Positions 17,663-26,979 of a stretch of 64,000 nt of DNA are shown here, piece by piece. Source of the stretch: Asaia bogorensis. GTDB lineage: Bacteria; Pseudomonadota; Alphaproteobacteria; Acetobacterales; Acetobacteraceae. Position 1 is the first letter of the stretch. Each line of letters starts with the position of its first letter. The stretch lies in assembly GCF_900465345.1 (NCBI RefSeq), contig NZ_UEGO01000016.1, positions 60,958-124,957 on the forward strand. Reading direction: 5' to 3'. A program made the translations under genes and the position numbers. Below the pieces are notes generated by a model. That model saw only the letters and a list, made by a program, of their open reading frames with translations. It was not told the origin of the DNA and made no database searches.

Positions 17663-18658
17663 TCAGGCCTCAGTTGGAGACAGGCTGTCGCCTGATGCGA
17701 TAAGCCCTGACATCTCCATGCGCGCCCGCGTGTCATCCATGCTAGCCTTGACGCGAATAGCCGCATCGAGCGCCCGTATACCCGCCTCCGCATCGACAAG
17801 GATCGGTGCGCCGTCCAGGCATGCCGCTGCGAAAGCATCGTGCTCGGCCGCAAGGCAGTCATTGTCCTTCCACCGCAGTGCCTCGCGCCGGAAGCCCCCC
17901 GTGCCCGGTAAAGGCAAGCCACGCTTGCGGCCAATCATGGTCAGCTCCTGCTGAACGAAGTCGGCCGAGAGATAACCCTCTTCCGAAAAGACACGCATAC
18001 GACGTTCGGTCTTGAGCGAGATACGGCTGGCCGAGATGGAGGCGACACATCCATTGGCGAACCGTACCCGTGCATTGGAGATATCCTCATGCTCGCTCGA
18101 TACCGCAACACCTACCGCGTCTATGGACTCGATGGGAGAGTCGACCAGTGAGAGAACCAGATCGAGATCATGGATCATCAGATCGAGAATCACCGACACA
18201 TCCGTGCCGCGTGGCTTGAAGGGGGCAATCCGCGTCGCCTCGATATACAGAGGCTTGCCGATACGCTCTGAAATCGCCTTGTGCTCAGAGGAGTACCGCA
18301 GGAGGTGACCCACCTGAAGCACCACGCCATTACCCTTCGCCAGTACCGCCAGGGTTCTGGCTTCATCAAGGGTCGCAGCGATGGGTTTCTCTACCAGCAC
18401 GTGACGCCCTGCCTTGAGGCAGGCTGAAGCGACCGGGAAATGCTGTTCCGCCGGGGCTGCCACGATCACTGCGTCTGATTGGGCAATCAGGGCCTCAAGG
18501 CTTGCCGCCACTGCACAACCGGCCTCCTTCGCGACAAGCTGTGCCCTCGCCTGATCCGGGTCGTAAAGGGCGACAAGCTGCTCGCGCGGACAGTCCTTTG
18601 CCTTGAGCGCGTGAAAGCGGCCAAAATGACCAGCCCCCACAATTCCGACCTTCAGCAT
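17663..18658 (-). CDS. Gfo/Idh/MocA family NAD(P)-dependent oxidoreductase
   Basis: About 331 residues from the ATG at 18658 (MLKVGIVGAGHFGRFHALKA), which carries the Rossmann GxGxxG at its very start; an upstream in-frame start at 18727 would add an unlikely extension. AAPAEQHFPVASACLKAGRH and VLVEKPIA are the standard family motifs; EKP supplies the catalytic lysine. The C-terminal half is the alpha/beta dimerisation domain. Members oxidise sugars or nucleotide sugars. The GHFGRFH wording resembles UDP-GlcNAc 3-dehydrogenase (GnnA) proteins of lipid A biosynthesis, but no lpx genes are adjacent, so the substrate is left open. It is convergent with the ABC-F gene and divergent from secD. Confidence 0.82.
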   Translation of the reverse strand: MLKVGIVGAGHFGRFHALKAKDCPREQLVALYDPDQARAQLVAKEAGCAVAASLEALIAQSDAVIVAAPAEQHFPVASACLKAGRHVLVEKPIAATLDEARTLAVLAKGNGVVLQVGHLLRYSSEHKAISERIGKPLYIEATRIAPFKPRGTDVSVILDLMIHDLDLVLSLVDSPIESIDAVGVAVSSEHEDISNARVRFANGCVASISASRISLKTERRMRVFSEEGYLSADFVQQELTMIGRKRGLPLPGTGGFRREALRWKDNDCLAAEHDAFAAACLDGAPILVDAEAGIRALDAAIRVKASMDDTRARMEMSGLIASGDSLSPTEA

Positions 18659-18819
18659 ATCTTTTCCCGGTCCGTGCACGTCTGAAATCATGTTTTTGGT
18701 GTAGCAGGGGGCACAGGGAGGTTGCAACGCAGAGCGCCTGCCTGCATCTTCCCGCAGCCTGACCGCCTTGCGGTAGCCTCAAATCTCCGGTCGTTACAAG
18801 AAGGACGCCGCTCCGTTCG

Positions 18820-20370
18820 ATGATGTACTATAGTCGGCCTACCATGCTGGGAGTTCTCGGGGTCTGTTTCCTCGGCCTCCTGCTTTGCCTGCCCAATTTC
18901 ATGCGTGCGCCTGCGGCCAAGCTGCCCTGGCATCAGATCCATCTGGGTCTTGATTTGCGTGGCGGTTCCTATCTTCTGCTTCGACTCGATCAGCAGAGCC
19001 TTGTTGATGACCGCCTTCAGGGTCTTGAGGATCAGGCCAAGCAGGTCCTGATTGAAAAGAACCTTGGCTATCGCGATTTTCGCAAGGATGCCGCTGGACG
19101 AACCCTCAGCTTCCTCCCGCGTGATGCAAGCGAGCAGCAATCCAGCCTTGAGGCTCTCTCCTCGCTCACTGGCGCTGGCAGCGACGTAGCCGCCGCGATC
19201 GATCACGACCGCATCGTGATGACCCTGAATGAGGCCGCGTTGCGTCAGCGTGCGCGCGAGGCTGTAGGACAGTCCATCGAGATCGTCCGTCGCCGTATCG
19301 ACAGCACAGGTGCAGTGGACCCCGAGATTACGCGACAGGGAGACGACCGTATCGTAGTCGAACTGCCTGGCATCAGTGATCCTGAGCATATCAAGCGTCT
19401 TCTGGGCACCACCGCCAAGATGACATTCCGCCTGCTTGCCAACTCGGCCGGAGGGGGTGCCGTCGCGCCGCCGGGATCCACCCTCATGCAGGATATCAGC
19501 ACGGGTGCGATGTTGCCAGTGCTGGATCATGTTGCTGTTGATGGCGCGGCGCTGAACAATGCCGGTGCATCGATCGACCAGCAATCGGGCGAATGGGCTG
19601 TTACCTTCTCGTTCAATCGTGCAGGCGCCCGCGCATTTGCACAGACCACCACCGAAAACGTCGGCCGACGCTTTGCGATCGTGCTCGACAACAAGGTGAT
19701 CGAGGCCCCGGTCATCCGGACCCCCATTACGCAGGGTAACGGCCAGATCACGGGCAACTTCACCGCTCAGACAGCAACCGATCTTGCTGTGATGCTGCGC
19801 GCAGGCGCCCTGCCCGCGCCGCTGGCGGTTATCGAGCAGCGCTCGATTGGTCCGTCCCTCGGTGCTGATTCGATCCGGGCCGGTGCTATCAGCCTGGCTA
19901 TTGGCTTCATCTTCGTGATCGTCTTCATGGCGCTGTTCTACGGGCGCTTTGGCCTCTATGCGAACATTGCGCTGCTGGCCAACCTGGTGCTGATGACGGC
20001 TATCCTCTCGCTGTTCGAGGCCACACTGACCCTGCCGGGTATGGCGGGTATGCTGCTGACACTCGGCATGGCAGTCGATGCCAACATCCTGATCAATGAG
20101 CGTATCCGCGAGGAAGTCGGGCGCGGACGCACGGCACTTGCTGCCATGCAGACAGGTTTCGAACGTGCCTCCTCCACCATCATCGACAGCAATGCGACGG
20201 CCTTTCTTGCGCATGTCATGCTGTTCGTGTTCGGCACTGGGCCCGTGCGCGGCTTCGCCCTGACGATTACGGTCGGTATCGTCACCACCCTCTTCACCAC
20301 CATGCTGCTATCACGTCTGCTGATGGTTCGCTGGTACGCCCTTACACGCCCCACAGAACTGCCGGTCTGA
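18820..20370 (+). CDS. secD: protein translocase subunit SecD
   Basis: 516 residues. The first membrane helix (about 8-25) precedes the periplasmic P1 domain beginning HLGLDLRGGSYLLLRLD; RRRIDSTGAVDPEITRQGDD lies near 160-180. Five further helices span about 345-505, with VDANILINERIREE in the RND-like core. SecD with SecF uses the proton motive force to pull preproteins through SecYEG. Somewhat short against E. coli SecD (615), as is usual in Alphaproteobacteria. secF follows four bases later. The start has GAAGGAC upstream. Confidence 0.95.
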   Translation: MMYYSRPTMLGVLGVCFLGLLLCLPNFMRAPAAKLPWHQIHLGLDLRGGSYLLLRLDQQSLVDDRLQGLEDQAKQVLIEKNLGYRDFRKDAAGRTLSFLPRDASEQQSSLEALSSLTGAGSDVAAAIDHDRIVMTLNEAALRQRAREAVGQSIEIVRRRIDSTGAVDPEITRQGDDRIVVELPGISDPEHIKRLLGTTAKMTFRLLANSAGGGAVAPPGSTLMQDISTGAMLPVLDHVAVDGAALNNAGASIDQQSGEWAVTFSFNRAGARAFAQTTTENVGRRFAIVLDNKVIEAPVIRTPITQGNGQITGNFTAQTATDLAVMLRAGALPAPLAVIEQRSIGPSLGADSIRAGAISLAIGFIFVIVFMALFYGRFGLYANIALLANLVLMTAILSLFEATLTLPGMAGMLLTLGMAVDANILINERIREEVGRGRTALAAMQTGFERASSTIIDSNATAFLAHVMLFVFGTGPVRGFALTITVGIVTTLFTTMLLSRLLMVRWYALTRPTELPV

Positions 20371-20374
20371 AGCG

Positions 20375-21313
20375 ATGCTCTCACGTCCTCTTTTCCGCTT
20401 CGTCCGTGAAGACAAGCATATTCCGTTCATGCGGGGCCGTTATGCCGGCCTTGCCACCTCGGCCATCCTGTCGGCTCTCTCGGTCGTTCTGTTTTTCGTG
20501 CCTGGCCTCAAGCTCGGTCTCGACTTCCATGGGGGTATCGTTGTGGAGGCCCAGACTCAGGGACCGGCAGATTTCGACAAGCTGCGTCATGCGCTTGCCG
20601 TCCATAATATTTCCGCGGCGGGGCTACAGCGCTTCGGGGCTGAAAACGATGTGCTGATCCAGCTCGACACACCACCTGCCGGCCCGACGCAGGAAGCCGA
20701 TACGCAAAAGCTGGTCGATACCGTGCGCCACGCAGTTGTCGAGGCTCAGCCGGGTACGCAGGTCCTGCGCGCCGACGCCGTTGGCGCTTCGGTCTCTAGC
20801 GAGCTGTTTCGCAACGGGCTTCTTGCCCTTGGGCTCAGCCTTGCCATGATCCTGGTCTATATCTGGATCCGGTTCGAATGGGAGTTCGCAATCAGCGCCG
20901 TGATCACGCTGGTGCTCGACCTCACCAAGACGGTCGGGTTCCTTGCTATCACACGCTTCCAGTTCGATCTGGTGATGGTGGCCGCCATTTTGACGATTTT
21001 GGGCTATTCCACCAACGACAAGGTGGTTGTCTATGACCGCGTGCGTGAGAACCTGCGCAAGTATCGCACCATGCCCCTGCGTGAGTTGCTCGATCTCTCC
21101 ATCAACGAGACGCTCAACCGGACGCTCGGCACGTCCATGACGGTGTTTCTCGCTGCGTTGCCGCTGGCTATCTTCGGGGGCCATAGCCTCTCAGGCTTTG
21201 CCACCGTCATGCTCTTCGGCATCGTGGTCGGAACATCGTCGTCGATCTTCATTGCGGCACCGCTGCTTCTGCTTATGGGCGAGAAGCGTCTGCGTCGCAG
21301 CAAGGCTTCCTGA
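20375..21313 (+). CDS. secF: protein translocase subunit SecF
   Basis: 312 residues, six membrane helices. The SecF signature GLDFHGGIVVEAQ follows the first helix, and YSTNDKVVVYDRVRENLRKY lies in the conserved TM4-TM5 loop; LNRTLGTSMTVFLAALPLAI is the next helix. It partners with SecD, whose stop lies four bases upstream, so the two are co-translated. A 7-bp GC-rich hairpin follows the stop. Confidence 0.95.
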   Translation: MLSRPLFRFVREDKHIPFMRGRYAGLATSAILSALSVVLFFVPGLKLGLDFHGGIVVEAQTQGPADFDKLRHALAVHNISAAGLQRFGAENDVLIQLDTPPAGPTQEADTQKLVDTVRHAVVEAQPGTQVLRADAVGASVSSELFRNGLLALGLSLAMILVYIWIRFEWEFAISAVITLVLDLTKTVGFLAITRFQFDLVMVAAILTILGYSTNDKVVVYDRVRENLRKYRTMPLRELLDLSINETLNRTLGTSMTVFLAALPLAIFGGHSLSGFATVMLFGIVVGTSSSIFIAAPLLLLMGEKRLRRSKAS

Positions 21314-21325
21314 GGCTAAAATTCC

Positions 21326-21347
21326 GGGGAGGTTGGCTTGCCTCCCC
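21326..21347. terminator. GC-rich hairpin between secF and the lipoprotein gene
   Basis: GGGGAGG at 21326-21332 pairs with CCTCCCC at 21341-21347, loop of eight. It sits between two convergent genes and may terminate both. On the minus strand ATTTTAG follows shortly after. Confidence 0.45.
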
Positions 21348-21375
21348 TAGCCCCGTGACCGATGCCTGAATCAGG

Positions 21376-21747
21376 TCAGGGTGCCGCCAGCCCTGGTTTT
21401 GTACCATCAGCGGCTGGCTGGGGCACCGGGGTGGCATAATCCAAAATCTGCATAATTCCACCGTCAGCGAGCCTGAAATTGGCGTCCGTGGGCGAGAACG
21501 CAGCCTGCCGTATCAATTGCCACGTATTGTGATCGATCGCGATCAGGCGTGCGATATCGGTTTTCGTCGCCTTGTGCTGCATGATGCGCACGATCATGCC
21601 GTGCTCTGCCATGCCATTCGCAATAGCATAGCTTGTGAGCAGAACGCTCGGTGAGCGGCTCTGCATCAATTGGTCGCCTGCGCCTCCGGCACAAGCGGTA
21701 AGAGACAGGGCCGAAACCAGAATTGCGGATGAGAGAAAATGGCGCAT
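21376..21747 (-). CDS. small predicted lipoprotein, function unknown
   Basis: About 123 residues from the ATG at 21747: MRHFLSSAILVSALSLTAC, a type II signal peptide with the lipobox LTAC, followed by a small soluble domain (for example ATKTDIARLIAIDHNTWQLI) and a Pro-rich tail. The frame opens further upstream (21795), but that start would hide the signal. I do not recognise the mature domain. The family appears to be a small envelope protein typical of acetic acid bacteria; the cellular role is unknown. Confidence 0.6.
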   Translation of the reverse strand: MRHFLSSAILVSALSLTACAGGAGDQLMQSRSPSVLLTSYAIANGMAEHGMIVRIMQHKATKTDIARLIAIDHNTWQLIRQAAFSPTDANFRLADGGIMQILDYATPVPQPAADGTKPGLAAP

Positions 21748-21816
21748 GAACAGATCATGCGCCACGAAACAGCGCCCGCCAAGCGGGCGCATCAAGACAG
21801 GGTGATAAAGACTGGC

Positions 21817-22275
21817 TTATCTGGGATCCTTCGCGATCAGATCGCGGATTTCTGTCAGCAGAACCTCGCTCTTGGTCGGCGCAGGCGGGGCCGCCGGCGC
21901 GGCTTCCTGCTTATGCTGGAAACGGGAGACAATCTTGATGAGCCAGAATACAGCGAAGGCCACGATCAGAAACTGAATTACGGCGTTGAGGAATACGCCC
22001 ACATTGACTGTAACGGCCCCGGCCTTTTGGGCTTCGGCGAGGGTAGGCAGAACCGGGCCCTTGAGCGTGATGAAGATGTTCGAGAAATCGATCCCACCTG
22101 TAAGCAGCCCGATGCCAGGAGTAAGAATATCCTTGACGAGACTGGTGACAATCGACGTGAAAGCTGCACCGACGATGATACCGACAGCCATGTCGATGAC
22201 ATTGCCACGCATGATGAACTTCTGGAATTCGGCAATCCAGCCGGGGGTGTGCAGCTTTGAACGTAGATCAGACAT
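21817..22275 (-). CDS. mscL: large-conductance mechanosensitive channel MscL
   Basis: 152 residues from the ATG at 22275 (MSDLRSKLHTPGWIAEFQKF). FIMRGNVIDMAVGIIVGAAF is the classic MscL N-terminal helix and TM1 pore; VGVFLNAVIQFLIVAFAVFW is TM2; a C-terminal charged helix follows (SEVLLTEIRDLIAKD). It is an inner-membrane pentamer that opens under hypo-osmotic stress. An upstream in-frame start at 22347 lacks support. Divergent from rpmE. Confidence 0.94.
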   Translation of the reverse strand: MSDLRSKLHTPGWIAEFQKFIMRGNVIDMAVGIIVGAAFTSIVTSLVKDILTPGIGLLTGGIDFSNIFITLKGPVLPTLAEAQKAGAVTVNVGVFLNAVIQFLIVAFAVFWLIKIVSRFQHKQEAAPAAPPAPTKSEVLLTEIRDLIAKDPR

Positions 22276-22525
22276 CGTGAGTTTTTTTCCTTCAGGTAAG
22301 GGATTGTAGATAGCGTGTTCAGGCTCGGTTCGTGACGCGGGCATCACCCGTGTTCGAAATGGTCAAGCACCCCAGATTTTGGGATAAAACCCTGCGGCCC
22401 GATAGAAAAAACAATGGGGGCGCAGAAGTTTCTGCGTTTTTGTCGTTTCCCTGACCGTTTCTTTCCGTTATAGCCCCGCCATCCGCTCCGGTCGGCATCG
22501 GAGCATTGCAACAAGGACAGCACAG

Positions 22526-22759
22526 ATGAAGACCGGCATTCACCCCGATTATCACGAGATCACCATCATCATGACTGATGGCAGCGAGTTCAAGACACAG
22601 TCCTGCTATGGCAAGGCTGGCGACACGCTGCGTCTCGACGTTGACCCGAAGTCCCACCCGGCCTGGACCGGCGTGCAGCGTATGCTCGACACGGGAGGCC
22701 AGGTGGCCAAGTTCAACAAGCGTTTTGCCGGCATCGGCGCTCGCGCCGCCAAGAAGTAA
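22526..22759 (+). CDS. rpmE: 50S ribosomal protein L31
   Basis: 77 residues: [20 protein letters not shown], then [20 protein letters not shown], then FNKRF. The HP-x-W-TG and KFN-x-RF patterns define L31. The zinc-binding CxxC pair is absent, so this is the cysteine-poor form common in Alphaproteobacteria. The start has AACAAGGACAG upstream. Confidence 0.95.
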   Translation: MKTGIHPDYHEITIIMTDGSEFKTQSCYGKAGDTLRLDVDPKSHPAWTGVQRMLDTGGQVAKFNKRFAGIGARAAKK

Positions 22760-22775
22760 TATCAGGCGCTCCTTC

Positions 22776-22800
22776 CCGGGCGGGGCCTTGTCCCGCCCGG
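22776..22800 (+). terminator. GC-rich hairpin after rpmE
   Basis: CCGGGCGGG (22776-22784) pairs with CCCGCCCGG (22792-22800) over a seven-base loop, 17 bases after the rpmE stop. No T-run follows, but placement and stability fit a terminator. Confidence 0.6.
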
Positions 22801-22917
22801 AAACGATCCCACATCAAGCCTGTCACAATGCCCATATGGGGTTGCGACAATGCTTCATGTTTCTGTGCCGGCCCATGCGGAGGCGCAGTATCGGATCTGC
22901 CTTGAAGGAGGTTCTTC

Positions 22918-23415
22918 ATGTCCTACGATTTCGCACCACTTTTCCGCTCGGCGATCGGTTTTGACCGCCTGGCCCGTCTGGTTGATGATGCCGTGTCCAA
23001 TGCACCGGCCCATGCCAGCTATCCCCCCTACAATATAGAAAAATCGGCCGAGGATGTTTATCAGGTCACCATGGCACTGGCCGGGTTCGGTCCTGAGGAT
23101 GTCGAGGTTTATCTCGCCGAGAACCAGCTGATCATCAAGGGTCATGTACCTCGCAAGACAGCAGCTGGCGAGTTGCTCCACCGCGGTATTGCGACCCGGG
23201 CGTTCGAACGACGATTTGCGCTCGCTGACCATATCGAGGTTAGTGGTGCCGAACTGGTGAATGGTCTGCTGACCGTTTCCGTGCGGCAAGTCACTCCCGA
23301 GGCGCTCAAGCCGCGCCGCATTCCGATCTCGCAGGGTACGCCAGCCTCGAACAGCGTCAGGGCCTCCGGCTTGTCAGCAGCCTCCAGCCCCCTTCCGGTC
23401 AACCACGCGGCCTGA
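22918..23415 (+). CDS. Hsp20/alpha-crystallin small heat-shock protein
   Basis: 165 residues. An N-terminal segment like that of IbpA (APLFRSAIGFDRLARLVDDA) precedes the alpha-crystallin domain from about 38 (PPYNIEKSAEDVYQVTMALA; GLLTVSV near 120). A tail with RRIPI, an I-x-I-like anchor, follows. Such ATP-independent chaperones hold unfolding proteins. A full AAGGAGG ribosome site precedes the ATG. I looked for a ROSE-type RNA thermometer in the leader but could not identify a clear anti-SD helix. Confidence 0.92.
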   Translation: MSYDFAPLFRSAIGFDRLARLVDDAVSNAPAHASYPPYNIEKSAEDVYQVTMALAGFGPEDVEVYLAENQLIIKGHVPRKTAAGELLHRGIATRAFERRFALADHIEVSGAELVNGLLTVSVRQVTPEALKPRRIPISQGTPASNSVRASGLSAASSPLPVNHAA

Positions 23416-23445
23416 TTCAGACCTGATCCACCGCTTTGCATCACG

Positions 23446-23486
23446 GGGTGGTGTCGAGGCGAGATGGTCTTGCACCCGGGTTTTTT
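23446..23486 (+). terminator. probable intrinsic terminator of hsp20
   Basis: GGGTG at 23446-23450 can pair with CACCC at 23473-23477, followed by GGG and a six-T run at 23481-23486. Stem is short, with a large loop, but the T-run and placement 31 bases past the stop are supportive. Confidence 0.45.
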
Positions 23487-23653
23487 ACCAATAATGCGCG
23501 CAGGGGCTTGACCCCTGCCGCTCTCGCAGACCATATCAGCGCAGACTTTGCTATGCATCCAGCAGGTGCCGCGCAGATCTCCCCGGTACGCCGGGCAAGG
23601 ACATTCAAATCGGTGCCTGCTGGAGCGATGCTCCTCACGCAGGATGGACCGAG

Positions 23654-24238
23654 ATGACCTTGCCGCTTATGCCGAAAGCCACCGCAGTATGGCTGATCGA
23701 CAAAACCGCCCTCACCTTCACGCAGATTGCCGAATTCTGCGGCATGCATCCGCTTGAGGTGCAGGCCATTGCTGATGGCGAGGTTGCTGCGGGCATCAAT
23801 GGCTACGACCCGGTCAAGAACAACCAGCTGACGCAGGAACAGATCACCCGTTGCGAAGGCAACCCGGATCTGCGCCTCAAGCTTTCGGCCAAGGCCAACC
23901 CGGTTGCCCGTCGCGCCAAGGGCGCACGCTACACCCCGATCGCGCGCCGCAATGACCGCCCGGATGCCATCGCTTTCGTGCTGCGCCAGTTCCCCCAGCT
24001 TTCGGAACTCCAGATCATCAAGCTGCTGGGCACGACCAAGGATACCATCGCCAAGGTGCGTGACCGCCAGCATTGGAACAGCGCCAATATTAAGCCGCGC
24101 GATCCGGTGATCCTGGGCCTGTGCAGCCAGACGGACCTTAACGCTGCGGTACAGGCCGCCAATGAGCGCCTCGCCCGTGAAGGTCATTCTGTGCCTGTCG
24201 TCGCAGAAATGTCAGAGTTTGACGACACAGAGAACTAA
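23654..24238 (+). CDS. trcR: DUF1013 cell-cycle transcriptional regulator (TrcR family)
   Basis: 194 residues: LPLMPKATAVWLIDKTALTF and TQIAEFCGMHPLEVQAIADG form an HTH-like N-terminus, followed by the characteristic GINGYDPVKNNQLT and DAIAFVLRQFPQLSELQI plus LLGTTKDTIAKVRDRQHWN. These blocks are highly conserved in the alphaproteobacterial DUF1013 family, whose Caulobacter member was named TrcR. The C-terminus here is acidic and divergent. It is monocistronic, 76 bases before the DUF465 gene. Confidence 0.88.
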   Translation: MTLPLMPKATAVWLIDKTALTFTQIAEFCGMHPLEVQAIADGEVAAGINGYDPVKNNQLTQEQITRCEGNPDLRLKLSAKANPVARRAKGARYTPIARRNDRPDAIAFVLRQFPQLSELQIIKLLGTTKDTIAKVRDRQHWNSANIKPRDPVILGLCSQTDLNAAVQAANERLAREGHSVPVVAEMSEFDDTEN

Positions 24239-24314
24239 GTAGGGATAGCGCCGGCCATTAACCCTGTTGTAGGATTTCGCGGGTAGTGGCTGAAATGAAA
24301 GCGGAAAGAACCTG

Positions 24315-24515
24315 ATGCTCGTTGATCATGAAGTCATGCTCCGCCGCCTGCATGAACTGCGCAGCGAGCACCGCGACCTCGATACGGTGATCGATCGTCT
24401 CGTCCAGCATCCGCTCAATCAGTTGCAGCTTCAGCGCCTCAAAAAGCGCAAGCTGCTTCTGAAGGACGAAATCAACTTTATCGAGAACCGCCTTATACCG
24501 GATGATATTGCCTGA
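24315..24515 (+). CDS. YdcH/DUF465 family small protein
   Basis: 66 residues, entirely helical and charged: LHELRSEHRDLDTVIDRLVQ, then LQLQRLKKRKLLLKDEINFI. H-x-x-LD-x-x-I and LKK-x-KL-x-LKDEI are the DUF465 (YdcH) signature. Function is not established. The stop abuts the purE ATG (TGAATG), so it is probably cotranscribed with purEK. Confidence 0.85.
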   Translation: MLVDHEVMLRRLHELRSEHRDLDTVIDRLVQHPLNQLQLQRLKKRKLLLKDEINFIENRLIPDDIA

Positions 24516-25043
24516 ATGAGCGAAGACCTCGATCTATACAGCCAGACAACCGATCTGGCCCAGACACCTCGCGTTGGTATCATCATGGGAAGCCAGTCGG
24601 ACTGGTCGACCATGAATTTTGCCGCCGAGAAGCTGACCGAGCTCGATATCAGCTTCGAAACACGCATTGTTTCCGCCCATCGCACCCCTGACAGGCTGGC
24701 TGAATACGCCCGTAGCGCACGGGGTCGGGGGCTTCAGGTCATTATCGCCGGGGCTGGCGGTGCAGCCCATCTGCCCGGCATGGTTTCGGCCTGGACCACA
24801 CTTCCGGTTCTGGGCGTGCCTGTCGAATCCCATGCCCTGAAAGGCATGGACTCCCTGCTGTCGATCGTCCAGATGCCGGGCGGCGTGCCGGTTGGCACAC
24901 TCGCCATCGGCAAGGCTGGCGCCATCAATGCAGCGCTTCTTGCGGCCTCTATCCTGTCCCTGCAGGATGAAGGTGTCAGGGCACGTCTGGATACATGGCG
25001 CGCCATGCAGACAGCCTCTGTAGCTGACACCCCTGAAGCATGA
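24516..25043 (+). CDS. purE: N5-carboxyaminoimidazole ribonucleotide mutase (class I PurE)
   Basis: 175 residues. [13 protein letters not shown], then [15 protein letters not shown], then [19 protein letters not shown] and PVLGVPV are the class I PurE active-site blocks ([16 protein letters not shown]). It converts N5-CAIR to CAIR in purine synthesis. Its stop overlaps the purK start by ATGA. A roughly 15-residue N-terminal extension ([15 protein letters not shown]) precedes the core. Confidence 0.95.
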   Translation: MSEDLDLYSQTTDLAQTPRVGIIMGSQSDWSTMNFAAEKLTELDISFETRIVSAHRTPDRLAEYARSARGRGLQVIIAGAGGAAHLPGMVSAWTTLPVLGVPVESHALKGMDSLLSIVQMPGGVPVGTLAIGKAGAINAALLAASILSLQDEGVRARLDTWRAMQTASVADTPEA

Positions 25044-26197
25044 AGGTTACAGCCCTCCCTCCGGGGTCGAAAATCGGCATCATCGGTGGCGGACAGCTGG
25101 GCCGGATGTCTGCGGTAGCCGCCTCCCGTCTGGGCTATCACGTGCATATCCTGAGCGCCGAGGCTGATCCGCCAGCGCAGGAAACGGCACAGCGTGTGAC
25201 CATCGGGGCTTACGATGATGAAGCTGTGCTACGCAACTTTGCGCAAAGCGTCGATGTCATCACGTTCGAGTTCGAGAATATCTCCGCGGCTGGTCTGGAT
25301 CTGCTGTCCTCCCTTTGTCCGGTGCATCCGGCAGGACCCGTTCTCGCTATCAGCCAGGATCGTATCCTCGAAAAGACTTTCCTGAGCGACAGTGATATCC
25401 CGGTAGCGCCCTGGATTTCAGTTCCGAACGCTGCATCGCTTGAGGATGCAGCGACCACGCTGGGATTTCCTTTCCTGCTCAAGACCGCGCGGTTCGGCTA
25501 TGACGGCAAGGGTCAGTTTCGTATCGCTGATCAGGCCGCCTTCGATGCGCTTAATCGCGATCTTCCCTTCCCGCTCATTGCCGAAGGGTTTGTGGATTTC
25601 GAGCGCGAGCTGAGCGTGATGGTCGCCCGCAACGCGAGCGGTGCCACCATGTGCTTTGCTGTGACAGAGAACCAGCACAGGGATGGTATTCTCGATGTCA
25701 GCCTAGCCCCAGCACGTATCCCGGTACTTCTGGCCGAACAAGCCGAAGCGCTGGCACACCGCATTGCCGTCACACTTGACCTTGTGGGAATTCTTGGCGT
25801 CGAGATGTTCGTCTCGGCAAAGGGAGAGCTTCTGGTCAACGAGATTGCACCGCGCCCGCATAATTCCGGCCACTGGACGATGGATGCCTGTCTGATCGAC
25901 CAGTTCGAAATGCATATCCGCGCGGTAGTCAATCTGCCTCTGCCTGATCCCTATCGCCATAGTGATGCGGTCATGAAAAACCTGATCGGTCAGGATGGCA
26001 TGGATGTCTGCAGTGCTGTTCTTTCGGGTTCAGGTCTCGCCTTGCATCTTTATGGCAAGACCGCATGTCGGGAAGGCCGCAAGATGGGTCATGTGAATGC
26101 GCTTTTCCCGCTCGGGGCGCTGCCGGGTTCGTTTGGTATCGCGGCACGCTTCGATGAAGCACTTGGCGTCGGCAGAGACCCTCAGCCGGACGACTGA
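25040..26197 (+). CDS. purK: 5-(carboxyamino)imidazole ribonucleotide synthase PurK
   Basis: 385 residues, ATP-grasp fold. The N-terminal domain begins [18 protein letters not shown]. The ATP-binding region includes [17 protein letters not shown] and [15 protein letters not shown]; the catalytic domain has [20 protein letters not shown], the PurK signature. It makes N5-CAIR from AIR, ATP and bicarbonate for PurE. Translation is coupled to purE by ATGA. Convergent with radC, with no gap. Confidence 0.95.
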   Translation: MKVTALPPGSKIGIIGGGQLGRMSAVAASRLGYHVHILSAEADPPAQETAQRVTIGAYDDEAVLRNFAQSVDVITFEFENISAAGLDLLSSLCPVHPAGPVLAISQDRILEKTFLSDSDIPVAPWISVPNAASLEDAATTLGFPFLLKTARFGYDGKGQFRIADQAAFDALNRDLPFPLIAEGFVDFERELSVMVARNASGATMCFAVTENQHRDGILDVSLAPARIPVLLAEQAEALAHRIAVTLDLVGILGVEMFVSAKGELLVNEIAPRPHNSGHWTMDACLIDQFEMHIRAVVNLPLPDPYRHSDAVMKNLIGQDGMDVCSAVLSGSGLALHLYGKTACREGRKMGHVNALFPLGALPGSFGIAARFDEALGVGRDPQPDD

Positions 26198-26968
26198 TCA
26201 GCGTTCGGCCATCAAGCCAAGCTCTCTGAAGCTGGTATAGCTGCCATTGCCGATAATGATATGATCGGCAATCCGAACCTCTATCAAGGCTGCGGCGCGC
26301 TGTGTGTCATGCGTCATCGCTATATCGCCGTCGGAAGGCGTTGGGTCACCGCTTGGGTGATTATGGACAAGCACGATGTTCCTTGCCCCGATCTCCATGG
26401 CGCGTCGTGCGACTTCGCGCGGATAGACAGGTGTGTGGTTCACCGTGCCCCGTGTCTGTGCTTCATCTGCCAGAAGACGATTGTGCTCGTCGAGAAACAG
26501 GATACGGAATTGCTCGATCGGCTCGCGGGAAAGACGGGATTTCAGGTAGTCGAGCATTGACCTGGGATTGGAGAGGATATCGCCCTCACCCATTCGTGCA
26601 CGACTGACCCGTATGGCTGCCTCGTGAAGGAGGGTGATCGTGCAGATGAGGTGGCGATCCAGCGAGACAACTCCCGCAAGAGTGCGCTGCTCTGACGAGA
26701 ACATGGCAGCCAGCGAACCAAAACGCATCAGCATATTCTCGCAGAAAGGTATTCGCTTCCCGGCGGGCACGCCTGTCCCTTCGCAAAAAAGATACAGAAG
26801 CGCCTCGTCCGACAACACCGGCCCTTGCCCATCAGTCATGGCCATGTGAGGTAATTCCATCGAGCCGAACATAGCCTGTGCGGCGTCAACTCGCTGCACG
26901 CCCGATCTCACATCCATGCCGCCATGCTCGTAAATGACTTCTTTCAACGGCATCTCCGCCAAGATCAA
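26198..26968 (-). CDS. radC: RadC/JAB-domain protein with intact JAMM motif
   Basis: 256 residues. A helix-hairpin-helix-like N-terminal half (ENMLMRFGSLAAMFSSEQRT) is followed by an MPN/JAMM domain: FRILFLDEHNRLLADEAQTR, HTPVYPREVARRAMEIGARN, then the metalloprotease motif HNHPSGDPTPSDGDI. The likely zinc ligands (H-x-H and D) are present. RadC proteins were once linked to DNA repair, but their biochemical role remains unsettled. Only 11 bases separate its start from the divergent HAD gene. A second, motif-less RadC-like gene lies about 740 bases away. Confidence 0.9.
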   Translation of the reverse strand: MILAEMPLKEVIYEHGGMDVRSGVQRVDAAQAMFGSMELPHMAMTDGQGPVLSDEALLYLFCEGTGVPAGKRIPFCENMLMRFGSLAAMFSSEQRTLAGVVSLDRHLICTITLLHEAAIRVSRARMGEGDILSNPRSMLDYLKSRLSREPIEQFRILFLDEHNRLLADEAQTRGTVNHTPVYPREVARRAMEIGARNIVLVHNHPSGDPTPSDGDIAMTHDTQRAAALIEVRIADHIIIGNGSYTSFRELGLMAER

Positions 26969-26979
26969 TCGAGTGATGT

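Noticed and set aside
18688-20214. A 508-codon minus-strand open frame opposite secD
   Set aside because: It is the complement of the clearly conserved secD gene. Its translation has no family pattern and is rich in His/Arg/Gln as antisense frames of GC-rich genes are.
22801-22917. RNA thermometer (ROSE element) in the hsp20 leader
   Set aside because: I looked for an anti-SD segment pairing with AAGGAGG but found only a short CCTT/AAGG pairing with too small a loop.
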